NCBI GenBank assembly: GCA_009667805.1
Contig: CM019070.1
Span: 53,590,451 to 53,654,450, forward strand
DNA length: 64,000 bases
Direction: 5' to 3'
Source: Leptobrachium leishanense
Taxonomy: Eukaryota > Chordata > Amphibia > Anura > Megophryidae
Shown: positions 11,293-21,989 of the stretch, piece after piece
Layout of the letters: each line of letters starts with the position of its first letter
How positions within the stretch are numbered: position 1 is the stretch's first letter
The notes under the pieces: model-generated
Seen by the model: the letters and a program-made list of their open reading frames with translations, nothing else
What the model was told of the DNA's origin: nothing
Databases searched by the model: none
Program-made: the position numbers and the translations under genes

Positions 11293-12217
11293 GTCGTGAA
11301 TGTGACACTATCTGCCTCATCATTGACACAGCCACACTCCAAAGGGGCGCATGTTGTAGCAGTGCATGTGCACTGCAGCCAATCTACTCATGCTGGGTTT
11401 CAACAGCCCTGATTTTAACCCTTAAAGCACTGTGAGAGCCATTAAACAGGTGTTCATGGGGCATTTTCTCTCAGGCCTCCTGAAAACCAGGTGACAGGAT
11501 AGGGTTATCAAATGATCAGGAGGTCTGAGAGATAATCAGGTCTCAAACGACCGAATTGTGTGAGATGGCAGGTCTGCATATGTCATAGCAGTGACTGATT
11601 ACACAATAAAATGCACAGTATTATGCAGTGTAAATGAGTACAACACACAGCTCCATAGTATTGACAGCATCTAATGAGTGTTTCATAATGTTGTGCAGAA
11701 ATACAACTTGTTTTAATGAACAATTGCACAGAAAAATCTAACCATATTTTATTTTTTCTTAATAATTGTTCCACTTTATAACTTAATATGTTTTATATAG
11801 ACTTTATACTGACGTGCAATATCATGTGAATATTTTGTAAGCTTGAAAGAAAATATGTGACGACATCCCACATAAAAGAATAAAAATTAATATGACGAAT
11901 AACCCAGATTTTCTTCAAAGTAAAATATCCAAAACTGTCTGTCCTCCATGTGGAGCATCTGCTTTCTCAGAGTAAACAGTTCAAAGCATAACACGAGTTT
12001 GAAATGCAAATTCTATTGCAACACACCTGCATAATTTATTACATGCCAGAACTAGCATTTATTGATTTTTATGGTAAAATTCAGATTTAATTGGGATTTT
12101 GCACCTCAAAAGCATCACGAGCATAAATTCCGTGAACGGATTCTAAGAGATGTTCAAAGAAACATATTTGTTATTTTGTGCAAAAGATCTGTCTCCGTTT
12201 TTTCATAATGACATATG
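11293..12217. other. No recognised feature
   Basis: AT-rich non-coding sequence between the solo LTR and the Tc1 element. No supported gene or terminal repeat seen. Confidence 0.5.
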
Positions 12218-12219
12218 TA

Positions 12220-12443
12220 CAGTCAGGTCCAGAAAAATTGAGACATTGACACAATTCTAACATCTTTGGCTCTATACACCACCACAATGGAGTTGGAATG
12301 AAACAAACACAATGTGCTTTAACTGCAGACTGTCAGCTTTAATTTGAGGGTATATACATCCAACTCAGGTGAACGGTGTAGGACTTACAGCAGTTTGCAG
12401 ATGTGCCTCCCACTTGTTAAGGAACCAAAAGTAATGGGACAAT
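12220..12443 (+). repeat. Left terminal inverted repeat of Tc1 element
   Basis: Matches the reverse complement of 13634-13856 with few differences. Transposase would bind in the outer and inner parts of such long repeats, by analogy with IR/DR-type Tc1 elements. Confidence 0.85.
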
Positions 12444-12577
12444 TGGCTTCTCAGCTGTTCCATGGCCAGGTGAGTGATATTCCCTCATTACCCCAATTAC
12501 AATGTGCAGATAAAAGGCCCAGAGTTCATTTCAAGTGTGCTATTTGCATTTGGAATCTGTTGCTGTCAACTCTCAAG

Positions 12578-13603
12578 ATGAGATCCATAGAGCTGTCACT
12601 ATTAGTGAAGCAAGTTATCATTAGGCTGAAGAAACAAAACAAACCCATCAGAGAGCTAGCAAGAACATTAGGCGTGTCCAAAACAACTGTTTGGAACATT
12701 CTCAAAAATAAGGCATGCACCGGTGAGCTCAGCAACACCGGGAGACCACGGAAAACAGCTGTGGTGGATGAATGAAGAATTCTTTCCCTGGTGAAGAAAA
12801 CACCCTTCACAACAGTTGGCCAGATCAAGAACACTCTCCAGGAGGTAGGTGTATGTGTGTCAAAGTCAACAATCAAGAGAAGACTTCACCAGAGTGAATA
12901 CAGAGGGTTCACCACAAGATGTAAACCATTGGTGAGCTTCAAAAACAGGAAGGCCAGATTAGAGTTTGCCAAACAACACCTAACAAAGCCTTCACAGTTC
13001 TGGAACAAGATCCTATGGACAGATGAGACCAAGATCAACTTGTACCAGAGTGATGGGAAGAGAAGAGTATGGAGAAGGAAAGGAACTGCTCATGATCCTA
13101 AGCATACCATCTCATCAGTAAAGCATGGTGGTGGTAGTGTCATGGCGTGGGCATGTATGGCTGCCAATGGAACTGGTTCTCTTGTATTTATTGATGTGAC
13201 TGCTGACAAAAGCAGCAGGATAAATTCTGAAGTTTTTCGGGCAATATTATCTGCTCACATTCAGCCAAATGCTGCAGAACTCATTGGACGTCGCTTCACA
13301 GTGCAGATGGACAATGACCCAAAGCATACTGCAAAAGCAACCAAAGAGTTTTTGAAGGGACAGAAGTGGAATGTTATGCAATGGCCAAGTCAATCACCTG
13401 ACCTGAATCCCATTGAGCATGCATTTCACTTGCTGAAGACAAAACCGAAGGGAAAATGCCCCAAGAACAAGCAGGAACTGAAGACAGTTGCAGTAGATGC
13501 CTGGCAGAGCATCACCAGGGATGAAACCCAGTGTCTGGTGATGTCTATGTGTTCCAGACTTCAGGCTGTGATTAACTGCAAAGGATTTGCAACCAAGTAT
13601 TAA
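12578..13603 (+). pseudogene. Tc1 transposase (DD34E), full length with one nonsense codon
   Basis: Tc1 transposase cuts and pastes the element at TA sites. The ATG at 12578 opens with MRSIELSLLVKQV, the usual family start. The N-terminal helix-turn-helix includes ELARTLGVSKTTVWNIL, followed by a GRPRK hook. The catalytic core shows WTDETK (first Asp), MDNDPKHT (second Asp) and PDLNPIEH (Glu); 34 residues separate the last two, so it is DD34E. The only visible break is TGA at 12773-12775 (codon 66), where the family has Arg, consistent with one C-to-T change at a CGA. The frame then stays open to the TAA at 13601-13603, about the 340 residues expected. An ATG at 12791 could give an N-truncated product without the DNA-binding hook. 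Confidence 0.93.
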
Positions 13604-13633
13604 GAAGGGAAAGTTTGATTTATGATTATTATT

Positions 13634-13856
13634 CTGTCCCATTACCTTTGGTCCCTTAACAAGTGGGAGGCACATCTGCAAACTGCTGTAAGTCCTACAC
13701 CGTTCACCTGAGTTGGATGTACATACCCTCAAATTAAAGCTGACAGTCTGCAGTTAAAGCACATTGTGTTTGTTTCATTCCAACTCCATTGTGGTGGTGT
13801 ATAGAGCCAAAGATGTTAGAATTGTGTCGATGTCCCAATATTTCTGGACCTGACTG
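13634..13856 (+). repeat. Right terminal inverted repeat of Tc1 element
   Basis: Inverted partner of 12220-12443, ending GGACCTGACTG before the TA duplication. Confidence 0.85.
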
Positions 13857-13929
13857 TATATCCAGACAACTTCAAACCTGCAAAGGCCACCAAGGGAAAA
13901 AGATTGCCCAGGTGCATGAGTCCAAAGTG

Positions 13930-14893
13930 GAATATGCCGGCTGAATGAAGTAGAGGTAACATCACTGCTCTACAACCGTGGAGATGCAGGTCCGAATCCC
14001 AGTCAGAGCACCTCTCCATTAAGGCTAGGGTCAGACTGAGGCAGTGCGAACGCGCGTGCAGGCGCACTTAATCACGGCCGCACTAGCAGCAAATGACGGG
14101 CAATGACGGCCAATATACGATGTACGGTCGCACGAAAGTCCGGCTGCGCAACGCAAGTAGAAAATGAACGCATTTTTTCGAGAACGTAAAACTGCTAGTA
14201 CAGACGTACAGAGTGCGCTGCGTCCGCTAGCGGCGTGTGTGCGTGAATTGGAGATGTCAGACGCTGCTAATGTCCGGCCAACATAACGTCCAGATGCACA
14301 AAGTGTTTTATTGATGATCCGTACAAAATCACGGACGATAAATGCGCATCGTATGACCGGTATCGCGTACTCCGTGAAAAAATACGTCCATTCGTTCGAA
14401 CGCACTTTTTCACGGACAACGTGAAAATGCGTTCGTCTGACCCTAGCCTAACGGTACATCCTTGCCTACCACACAGTATCGGCTGTGGAGTCCAGTGGTA
14501 ACAACTCTGCCCTTCGACCGTGGTGAAGCAAGTCAAATCCTGTTCAGCACATCCCTCCCATACAACTGTGAAGAAGTCTCGACTTTATGAAAAGTGGGTT
14601 CAACCTAACCACCAAGTCGCTGCTACAATCATGGAAAGTCAACTCGATTCCAGTCAGAAGACACCACCAGCGAATGTCCTTGGGCACGATACCTAATGAT
14701 ATGGATGCGCCTACCTCACAAAAAAAAATACTTTTACATCTCATAGAGTGTAAGTTCCCTTGGGAATAGAGGTCCCCTGAATGAGGCCGTATCATCCATG
14801 TGTGGTATTCTAATGTATGGACTCCTTGTACACTGATCTTGTAAAGAACTGCGGAATATGTGGTGCTATATAAATAAAGGATGATAATAATAA
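13930..14893 (+). mobile_element. tRNA-derived SINE with L2-like tail, interrupted by a MITE
   Basis: A tRNA-like head has an A-box-like GAAGTAGAGGTAAC near 13938 and a B-box GGTCCGAATCC at 13989-13999. After the MITE at 14023-14448, more tRNA-like B-box words appear (AAGTCAAATCCT near 14529, CTCGATTCC near 14642). A central GTCCTTGGGCA follows, then a tail CTGCGGAATATGTGGTGCTA that ends in ATAAATAAAGG and (ATAATA)n. That tail type is common to L2-mobilised SINEs of fish and frogs, by recall. Several tRNA-like heads in tandem would be unusual; they could instead be separate insertions. Confidence 0.6.
14023..14448 (+). mobile_element. Harbinger-like palindromic MITE, copy 1
   Basis: Ends are GGCTAGGGTCAGAC and GTCTGACCCTAGCC, flanked by TAA at 14020-14022 and 14449-14451. 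A 3-bp TWA duplication is the rule of the PIF/Harbinger superfamily. The two halves are largely inverted copies, CpG-rich and without coding potential. It sits inside the SINE at 13930-14893. Four more copies lie at 23136, 24941, 38669 and 63291. Confidence 0.85.
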
Positions 14894-14902
14894 TAATAAA
14901 AG

Positions 14903-15139
14903 ACCTGGATGGACGCACTCATGGATTAGGTATAGGATAAAAAGCAATGCTTTATTCAAACATTAAAAAAGTCCCGTAAATATCAACTGACGTTTCGGCT
15001 CTCTCTGAGCCTTTGCAAAGAGAGAAAGGCTCTGAGAGACCCAAAACATTGATGTTTACAGGATTTTTTAAATGTTTGTTTGAATAAAGCATCACCTTTT
15101 ATCCTATACCTAAGTCCATGAGTGCGTCCATCCAGGTTT
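14903..15139. mobile_element. Fold-back element, about 237 bp
   Basis: The left arm from CCTGGATGGACGCACTCATG at 14904 is repeated in inverse up to 15139, nearly without a spacer. Each arm carries AATAAAG-type sequence and, near the centre, a hairpin motif pointing outward (see 14991-15019). Confidence 0.8.
14991..15019 (-). other. Conserved hairpin motif, copy d
   Basis: Minus strand: TTTGCAAA, stem GGCTC/GAGCC with an AGAGA loop, then GAAACGTC. It belongs to the group of six related motifs described in the findings. A degenerate twin faces the other way at about 15023-15051 in the second palindrome arm. No outer stem is visible for this copy. Confidence 0.45.
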
Positions 15140-15540
15140 TGTATTATATACCTATACTGTATATATATTTGCAAGGTTTATTAAATCTATAACAATACCT
15201 TTTTACAGACCATAAAACTGCTCTCATATGCTGAAATATTAATCCTACAAACCAAAACTAAGCAGAGATTTCACTTTAGGCTGCTTGACACCTCTTAACC
15301 TGCACACTGAGTAAAGTGAAAGCGAAACCGCGGACATGTGTAAAAGACGATTTGAATGGACGTTCTCAATGAAGAGGAAGGAAAGGTGATGACGCGCATG
15401 CACAGAAGTGGTGATCTGAGGTGGAAGACATGCAAAGTCGCAATTGGTTGGGATTTAAAATGAAGACAGTTGAAAATTGTTAATTCTAAGATTTCTGGGC
15501 TTTGAGTGACTAAAGACATGAAGAGAACTAACGTCATTTT
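15140..15540. other. No recognised feature
   Basis: AT-rich non-coding sequence between the fold-back element and the SINE. A short AT microsatellite lies near 15156-15172. Confidence 0.5.
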
Positions 15541-15747
15541 ATTTTTTTTGAGAGAGAGGATTTTACCAGGAAGGATACATTGAGATTTCTCTCGTTTTTA
15601 AGTATGTCCTGGGTGGCGAGTATGTACCATTAGGTGTCTTGCCCAAGGACACTTACTGGAGAGGTGCTCTTGCTGGGATTGAACCCATGTCTCCACAGAC
15701 TCTCTCCATGCAGAGCAGTGGTGTTACCTCTACTCCACCCAGCCGGT
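15541..15747 (-). mobile_element. tRNA-derived SINE, minus strand
   Basis: Read on the minus strand it has an A-box-like word (GGTGGAGTAGAGGTAAC), then GGGTTCAATCCC (B-box, 15675-15686), then a GTCCTTGGGCAAGACACCTA core and a tail to CTGGTAAAATCC. A second copy is at 56484-56688. The GTCCTTGGGCAAGACAC core is also found in many fish SINEs, by recall. Confidence 0.75.
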
Positions 15748-15799
15748 AGCATGCTCCTGAGGAAGTGAGGTTGGTACTCACGAAGCGCGTTGAGCTGCT
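15748..15799 (+). other. Conserved hairpin motif, copy a, with outer stem
   Basis: Outer stem AGC-AT-GCTC (15748-15756) pairs with GAGC-T-GCT (15792-15799, after GTT). CTGAGGAA is at 15757-15764. Inner stem GTGAG (15765-15769) pairs with CTCAC (15777-15781) around a 7-base loop. GAAGCGCGTT is at 15782-15791. AATAAA occurs about 200 bases downstream (near 15987). Confidence 0.55.
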
Positions 15800-16501
15800 T
15801 TGTGAGGGACCGCGAATGTGGACCAAAGAAACCCGTCCTTGACCAGTAGTGTTGGCCTACACCCACCAGAGGGCGGATGATGGACCACCTGGGATTGTGA
15901 TCGGGAGGTTTGGGCCATTGCGGCCAACGTATATATGCACATTTGGTTATGTGCTTTTTATTTGTGAGTTTGATTTTTGGCTTTTAAATAAATACTTTTT
16001 ATATTTGAAATACTACACCATATTTTATTTCCCATTTTTTCCAGATTGGAAGTGGACCATAATGTTCGATTGGGGCTACCCAAACCGTATATGGGTGACC
16101 CCATTGGGTAAAAGCACTGTTAATGTGCCATTCCATTTTTTTAGTTTGTGAATGTGATTGGGGATATTGGGGTGAACCTCAGAATTGGCTGCAGGAGGTG
16201 GAGGACTATACTAATGTTTTGTTGTTCTTAATATCTATATGTGACATAATGCCGGTGTATGAAAATTACAGTATCTCCTTGTATCTGTACTGCACAGGGA
16301 TTTTCAGTCATTATAACCCCCTGAATTGTATCCCTGTACAGAACTGAGTGACCCCAGAGCTCTCCCTGTATTCTGCCAAATCCCTCGCAGCTGTGATGCA
16401 GCAGCAATCTATTTGAACTTTATGTTACAGTGAGGATTGGGGGTTGCTATTTGCATCTGGTTTTATGTCTCTCTAGGGTGCTTGGAGAGACATAAAACAA
16501 A
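15800..16501. other. Repeat-like non-coding stretch following motif a
   Basis: GC-rich at first, then AT-rich with TTAAATAAATA near 15985. No coding signal. This is probably the body of the non-autonomous repeat headed by motif a; its end is not resolved. Confidence 0.35.
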
Positions 16502-16679
16502 CAGGGTTATTCAGAGAGAGGTGAAAATCAGGAGAATGACTGGAGAAGTGAAAATTCTAGGTCAAAATAGCCAAACCAGAAAAATTCTCCCATTTATTTC
16601 ACTTTCCAAATCGGCTATTTTGACCTAAAATTTTCACTTCTGCAGTCTCCTAGTTTTCACCTCTCTCTGAATAACCCTG
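16502..16679. mobile_element. Palindromic MITE with CAGGGTTATTC ends, 178 bp
   Basis: Ends are CAGGGTTATTCAGAG and CTCTGAATAACCCTG, flanked by AAA at 16499-16501 and 16680-16682. The halves are inverted copies. Relatives at 19828-20009 and 42010-42367 share the GAATGACTGGAGAAGTGAAA-type arms. Confidence 0.8.
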
Positions 16680-16888
16680 AAAGGATTTTGTTTCTCTGCA
16701 GGGAGCACACTAATCTTGCTTTAAAAGGGTGTGAAATAGTCTTTTGATATGCTAATGAGTGCTTTTCAATGCTTTCAAATGCAAGATCGAGATAACTCGA
16801 AGTTGGGAGTGAAAGGGATGAAGTTGATTTCCTAACCTTAAGTTTATCAGTTTAATTTTGAATACTTCAATGCACTATCTATCTAGAG

Positions 16889-17065
16889 AAGTGTTTCCCA
16901 AACATGTCCACAGGGAGCACAATCAGGCCAGGTTTGACAGATATCTGAAGCACATCACAGGTGATTTGCTGCTCAGTGATTGCAGGATTCAGTCTGCATT
17001 TCCCCAAATTAATCCTTAAAACCTGACCTGTTAATGGGACCTCTGGACAGGATTGGGGAACACTG
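16889..17065. mobile_element. hAT-type MITE, 177 bp
   Basis: The ends AAGTGTTTCCC and GGGGAACACTG are inverted partners. ATCTAGAG at 16881-16888 and ATCTAGAT at 17066-17073 form a 7/8-matching 8-bp target duplication, the hAT size. The interior (GATTTGCTGCTCAGTGATTG) recurs at 24171-24313 and 57090-57227. Confidence 0.7.
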
Positions 17066-17083
17066 ATCTAGATAATACAAATA

Positions 17084-18326
17084 CACTATATTGCCAAACG
17101 TATTCGCTCACCTGCCTTGACTCGCATATGAATTTAAGTGACATCCCATTCCTAATCCATAGGGTTCAATATGATGTCGGTCCATCCTTTGCAGCTATAA
17201 CAGCTTCAACTCTTCTGGGAAGGCTGTCCACAAGGTTTAGGAGTGTGTTTATGGGAATTTTTGACCATTCTTCCAGAAGCGCATTTGTGAGGTCACACAC
17301 TGATGTTGGACGAGAAGGCCTGGCTCTCAGTCCCCGCTCTAATTCATCCTAAAGGTGTTCTATCGGGTTGAGGTCTCTGTGCAGGCCAGTCAAGTTCATC
17401 CACACCAGACTCTGTCATCCATGTCTTTATGGACCTTGCTTTGTGCACTAGTGCACGGTCATGTTGGAAGAGGAAGGGGCAAGCTCCAAACTGTTCCCAC
17501 AAAGTTGAGAGCATGGAATTGTCCAAAATGTCTTGGTATGCTGAAGCATTCAGAGTTCCTTTCACTGGAACTAAGGGGCCAAGTACAACTCCTGAAAAAC
17601 AACCCAACACCATAATCGTCCCTCCACCAAACTTTACACGTGGCACAATGCAGTCAGACAAGTACCGTTCTCCTGGCAACCGCCAAACCCAGACTCGTCC
17701 ATCAGATTGCCAGATGGAGAAGCGCGATTCTTCACTCCAGAGAACGCGTCTCCACCGCTCTAGAGTCCAGTGGCGGCGTGCTTTACACCACTGCATCCGA
17801 CGCTTTGCATTGCACTTGGTGATGTATGGCTTGGATGCAGCTGCTCGGCCATGGAAACCCATTCCATGAAGCTCTCTGCGCACTGTTCTTGAGCTAATCT
17901 GAAAGCCACATGAAGTTTGGAGGGCTGTAGCGAGTATCTCTGTAGAAAGTTGGCGACCTCTTCGCACTTTGCGCCTCAGCATCCGCTGTCCCTGCTCCGT
18001 CAGTTTACGTGGCCTACCACTACGTGGCTGAGTTGCTGTCGTTCCCAAACACTTCCACGTTCTTATAATACAGCTGACAGTTGACTGTGGAATATTTAGG
18101 AGTGAGGAAATTTCACGACTGGATTTGTTGCACAGGTGGCATCCTATCACAGTTCCACGCTGGAATTCACTGAGCTCTTGAGAGCGACCCATTCTTTCAC
18201 AAATGTTTGTAAAAACAGTCTGCATGTCTAGGTGCTTGATTTTATATACCTGTGGCCATGGAAGTGATTGGAACACCTAATTCTGATTATTTGGATGGGT
18301 GAGCGAATACTTTTGGCAATATACTG
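17084..18326 (-). mobile_element. Tc1-type transposon, family 2, copy 1
   Basis: Starts CACTATATTGCC on the plus strand and ends GGCAATATACTG. TA flanks it at 17082-17083 and 18327-18328. Terminal repeats are short (about 28 bp). The transposase is on the minus strand. The same family recurs at 30053-31302. Confidence 0.92.
17166..18192 (-). pseudogene. Tc1 transposase, family 2, frameshifted copy
   Basis: The start [13 protein letters not shown] at 18192 matches the family start. Helix-turn-helix: [18 protein letters not shown]. Hook: GRPRK. In the core, the first catalytic Asp is replaced by Glu (WSEES, where copy 2 has WSDES). The second Asp is in [12 protein letters not shown] 5-base deletion relative to copy 2 near 17385 shifts the frame just before the PIEHLWDE region, and a TGG-to-TAG change follows near 17350. 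The natural stop would be at about 17166. The copy is clearly inactive. The first-Asp change alone would be expected to abolish catalysis. Confidence 0.92.
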
Positions 18327-18328
18327 TA

Positions 18329-19824
18329 TGAAAAAGGGGGTTTCCTGGGGTCTTGTAATTGAGGAATAATATTTTCTGGTTCTGTGCACTACCAGAATTA
18401 ATGACAATCAGACTGACACTAAATAGCTGTGTTGTATGCTGGTACAGCACTCTGAGTGGGTTTTGTTCCAGCCAGTAGCCGAGTGAGCGAGCGTTTATTT
18501 CCAATTTCTCACTTTTTCCAAACAAAGGCTCTTTCTGCTATCGTCCAGGCAATGGCGTCAATAGCCATTGGATTGACTGGATGCCATGGGTCATGCGATT
18601 CCTACATGTTACAGGAAGCCATCAGCATGTCCAGTCCAGCCAGCATTGAGGGAGCCCAGAGCTGGAATAAATGTGACCGTTTCTTTTTTATTAACTCTTG
18701 GATGGGAAGTAATGCAGGGTGGGTTAGGAGAGGTAAACGATTAACCCCTCCATATCCCCTCCTCTGGTTTTAATCCGATAGAATCCCATTAAATATCATC
18801 CAATTAAAGAGAGTATTTCACATAGAGAAAATTAGTTAGAAACTATTTTCTTTGGATTTTTGTAGATTTATTTACAGATGAGTTTCACGTTACCCCCTAA
18901 TATTCAGATTTATTTTTAATTGATTAATAAAATTTTTGGTTGTTATCCTATACTATACTACTGCTTAACTAATCAAAAGAATACTTCTGGTATTTATATC
19001 ATTCTGTTATAGCGAGACGGTCCAGCGAATGTACCATTGTCTATCAGCTGCTTAGTAGATTATCCTGTAAGTGATTTACCAATATCGTTTGGATTTTCAT
19101 TTACTTTTTTACAGTAATTTATTTTTTTGCTTTTTACTTATGTATACTTTTTGTTTTAATTATCTATATTTTTCATCCATTGAATTTGAGATATATATAT
19201 ATATATATATCGCCACTCTGAAGCATCATTTTTTGTGGCTTCTGTAACTCTTTAATGCTGTGTTTTAGGGCCGTTTGCTGTTGGCGTTGGGCATGCTCAA
19301 CTGTCCGCCTGACCAGTGCTCTGGCCTGGTGTAACCGAGTGCGGCCCGCCAGACCGCCCTGTGGCTCCCCTATCCTGGGGAGATATGGAGGCATCCACAG
19401 TTCCCCTCCTTGGTGCAGCGGTGACCCTGGGAAGTCAGATGCCCGCTCCCCTGCATCCCGCCGTTGTACTCCGCTGGAGCCCGAGATGTCAGACCTAGCC
19501 CAGGCTGCAGATGTGGCTGGGCTCTGCCAATATGGCAGCTGGCCTGAGTCGCATGCCAATGATGTCACCAGCTTCCTAGTTGACGAGGGAGTGGCCACTG
19601 GCCACTGAGTATTAAAACCAAGTCATTTCACTTGATCCTTGCTCCAATATTGAAGCAGTGCACTAGTATATTCTGTCTCCTCTCCTGTGCTTTCCTTATC
19701 CTGTGTTTGACCCAGAATTGTGAACACGACCCCTCTTGTTGCTGCCTGAGCTTGCCTCCCTCCAGCGCTTGGGAAACTGTGAGAAAGGCAACCAATATAG
19801 TACAGTTCTCTGCTGACCTGAAAT
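18329..19824. other. No supported gene; a GC-rich repeat-like block and a TA microsatellite
   Basis: (TA)n lies at about 19189-19210. The block at 19245-19610 is GC-rich and open in frames on both strands (141 and 117 codons), but neither has a domain I recognise. It could be part of an LTR or LINE 5' region. Confidence 0.4.
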
Positions 19825-19827
19825 ATA

Positions 19828-20009
19828 CATGGTTATTCAGAGAAAAGTGAAACTCTGGACAACTTTTGGAGAAGTGAAAATTCTAGGTCAAAATATCCGA
19901 TTTGTAAAGTGAGATAAATCAGAGAATTTTTCTGGTTTGGCTATTCTGACCTAGAATTTTCCCTTCTCCAAAAGTTCTCCAGCGATTCACCTTTCTCTGA
20001 ATAACCCTC
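19828..20009. mobile_element. Palindromic MITE, CAGGGTTATTC group, 182 bp
   Basis: Related to 16502-16679. Ends CATGGTTATTCAG and CTGAATAACCCTC are flanked by ATA at 19825-19827 and 20010-20012, a 3-bp duplication. Confidence 0.75.
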
Positions 20010-20012
20010 ATA

Positions 20013-21066
20013 GTTGTATATCTTTGGGTACCATTTACAGCAAGAAAACACTTTTTTGCCCAAATCTATTTTTGTTATGGAAACTTGATAATATCCCTTA
20101 TAGAGAACAAGAAACATAGGGTGATATCTCACAATATACTGTTATACATGTTAGAAGCCTATTGTATTGCCTCACAGCCATCACCATATGTTTCTTGTTT
20201 TATATGGAAGATATTGGTTCCTGAATGTAGGTGTGTGTGTGTTTGTGGTTGTGTGTGTGTACACGTTTTAATTGTATTTTATTTGACTTATGATAAAGAA
20301 CATGGAAAAATAACTGCATGTCTGTTAACGTGTTATTATACTTATTGCTAAGTAGTAAAAATGTATATTTTTTGTTGAATCTGAAGCGGTCATTTGTAAT
20401 CCATTAATAAATTATGAGTGGTGCACAGCTTAGTGAAATTGCCTGTATCTGCGCCAGTGTTCTTAGAGTATTCACTTATAATATAAATTATTAAATATTA
20501 ATGAAAAACACTGATTCATGGAGGTCCGCTATATTTAATTTGGAATTGTTGGCACACCACTAGAACTGTGACTGACTGCTCGCTCAGACTTTACACATAT
20601 TATGGCAGCAATGCCCTTTCTGCTGTTACAAAGTAATAGCATCGCTGTTGATCATAAAGTGGTTCCTGTGTAGCACAATAATTCATTTTCAGCTATACAT
20701 CATCGATTAATCCCACTGGAGGAAAATATAAGTGCTAGTGGAAAGCTTAGTCATTTATTATAATCATTAACCTCTTCACGGTCAAGGGATTTTGTGAAAC
20801 ATCAACAACAACTAAAAAAACCTTTTAGGAACCAGTGTGTTTTTTTATTTTTCTCTAAATAATTTTTATTTATTTATACAGTAAGACATATTTGGTAACA
20901 TATATGTCTTACCGTATAAATAAATACAAATTATTTCATGTATTGCTGTAATATCCTATTTGGCAGACAGGTGTCGCCTTCCGCTGGTCAAAAGGAGTCA
21001 CTGCAGTTCAAGTCTCTGAGCAGGTTCAGCTGGGGCGATGTCAATCAGACACATCCTCAGCTGGTT
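20013..21066. other. Non-coding with a GT microsatellite and a 60-bp palindrome
   Basis: (GT)n is near 20229-20259. A hairpin at about 20868-20925 pairs TTTATACAGTAAGACATAT with its inverse. GTAAGACATATTTGG-type words recur in the TTAA element at 28459. TTAACCTCTTCACGGTCAAGG near 20769 resembles a TTAA-type terminus. Confidence 0.45.
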
Positions 21067-21166
21067 TTAACCCCTTCACTGCCGAGATTGAGAACTCCGG
21101 GCACCATCTCATGCCAAATATCGACTTTTCTTGATCTGCAGCTGAGCAGAAAAAAAGCACAGAAAA
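21067..21166 (+). mobile_element. Fragment of TTAACCCCTTCACT MITE
   Basis: Begins TTAACCCCTTCACTGCCGAG and continues CTTGATCTGCAGCTGAGCAG, matching the left part of the complete copy at 28459-28724. The right end is missing. Confidence 0.6.
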
Positions 21167-21780
21167 CTACTGCATAGCCTCCCCCCTCCCACACACACGC
21201 CCTAGAGTGTCCAAATTGTATATCCATCTTATTTCTGTTTTTAGCAATGTCTGATGTAGATCCTCCCCTCTCCAGTGGCAATTTATCTTCTCTATCGCAA
21301 AGAACTGGGATCCCATAGGGTTACAATTATGTGCATCTCTATAATGTAAAGGGACGCTGTGCTTATCACATCCTTTATTAATGATACACATATGCTCGTT
21401 AATTCCAATGTATATGGAACGCATTGTTTGACCTATATAAGTTTTATTGCATGGGCACCGAGATATATTACATTTTTAGAATGACATATCATAACTGACT
21501 TGATCCTATATTTTATTCTCCCTTGAGTTGCATTAAACTTTCTTATCAATCTCCTATGGTTCCCTGTTTTGCGGCAAGCTATACATCGTCCACGTCCATA
21601 AAAACCTGGCTTCAACCCAAACAGCTCTTTATTCTTCTCCTCAATTTGGTATATGATTTTTTTACTATTTTTTCATTTAGTGTATTTCACTACCCCTATA
21701 AAAAACCTTAGGTGTGTCTGGGAAAAATGTTGTTCAGAACAGGATCTCTTCTGAGAATTGGGCCAATACCGAATGATTGA
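21167..21780 (-). pseudogene. Penelope-like element, C-terminal GIY-YIG endonuclease fragment
   Basis: Penelope-like elements encode a reverse transcriptase and usually a GIY-YIG endonuclease that nicks the target. On the minus strand a Cys/His linker (GFYGRGRCIACRKTGNH) is read first, then KSVMICHSKNVIYL. After a frameshift comes CNKTYIGQTMRS, with the TYIG part of the GIY-YIG motif, followed by INEHMCIINKGCDKHSVPLH. The end is FFAIEKINCHWRGEDLHQ and RWIYNLDTL, with the expected acidic residue in TEIRWIY. At least one frameshift and an upstream stop break it, and the RT part is absent. The assignment rests on recall of Penelope C-termini. LINE endonucleases are of a different type, so they are unlikely. 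Confidence 0.72.
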
Positions 21781-21989
21781 TTTATTTGTCATGTTGTAAT
21801 TTATAACAAAGGGGATGTCAACCTTTTCATTTACATTCTTTATTTTCTTTATATTTCAATAAATTATTTCTTTCCATCCCCAAAACATCCTCTCTTACTT
21901 TACAAACACAATATGGCAGCGCTGATAAGATATTAAGGAAGGATCGCTACAGGCACTCGCACGTGGTTCCTGTCCCAAAATATATACCA
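21781..21989. other. Short AT-rich stretch
   Basis: No feature seen. Confidence 0.4.

Larger units (their letters stand above)
12220..13856 (+). mobile_element. Tc1-type DNA transposon with long terminal inverted repeats
   Basis: It begins CAGTCAGGTCC and ends GGACCTGACTG, flanked by the TA target duplication at 12218-12219 and 13857-13858. The inverted repeats are about 220 bp (12220-12443 and 13634-13856), much longer than in the two other Tc1 copies here. One transposase reading frame lies between them, broken by a single in-frame stop. At 1,637 bp it is the usual size for Tc1 elements. Confidence 0.95.
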
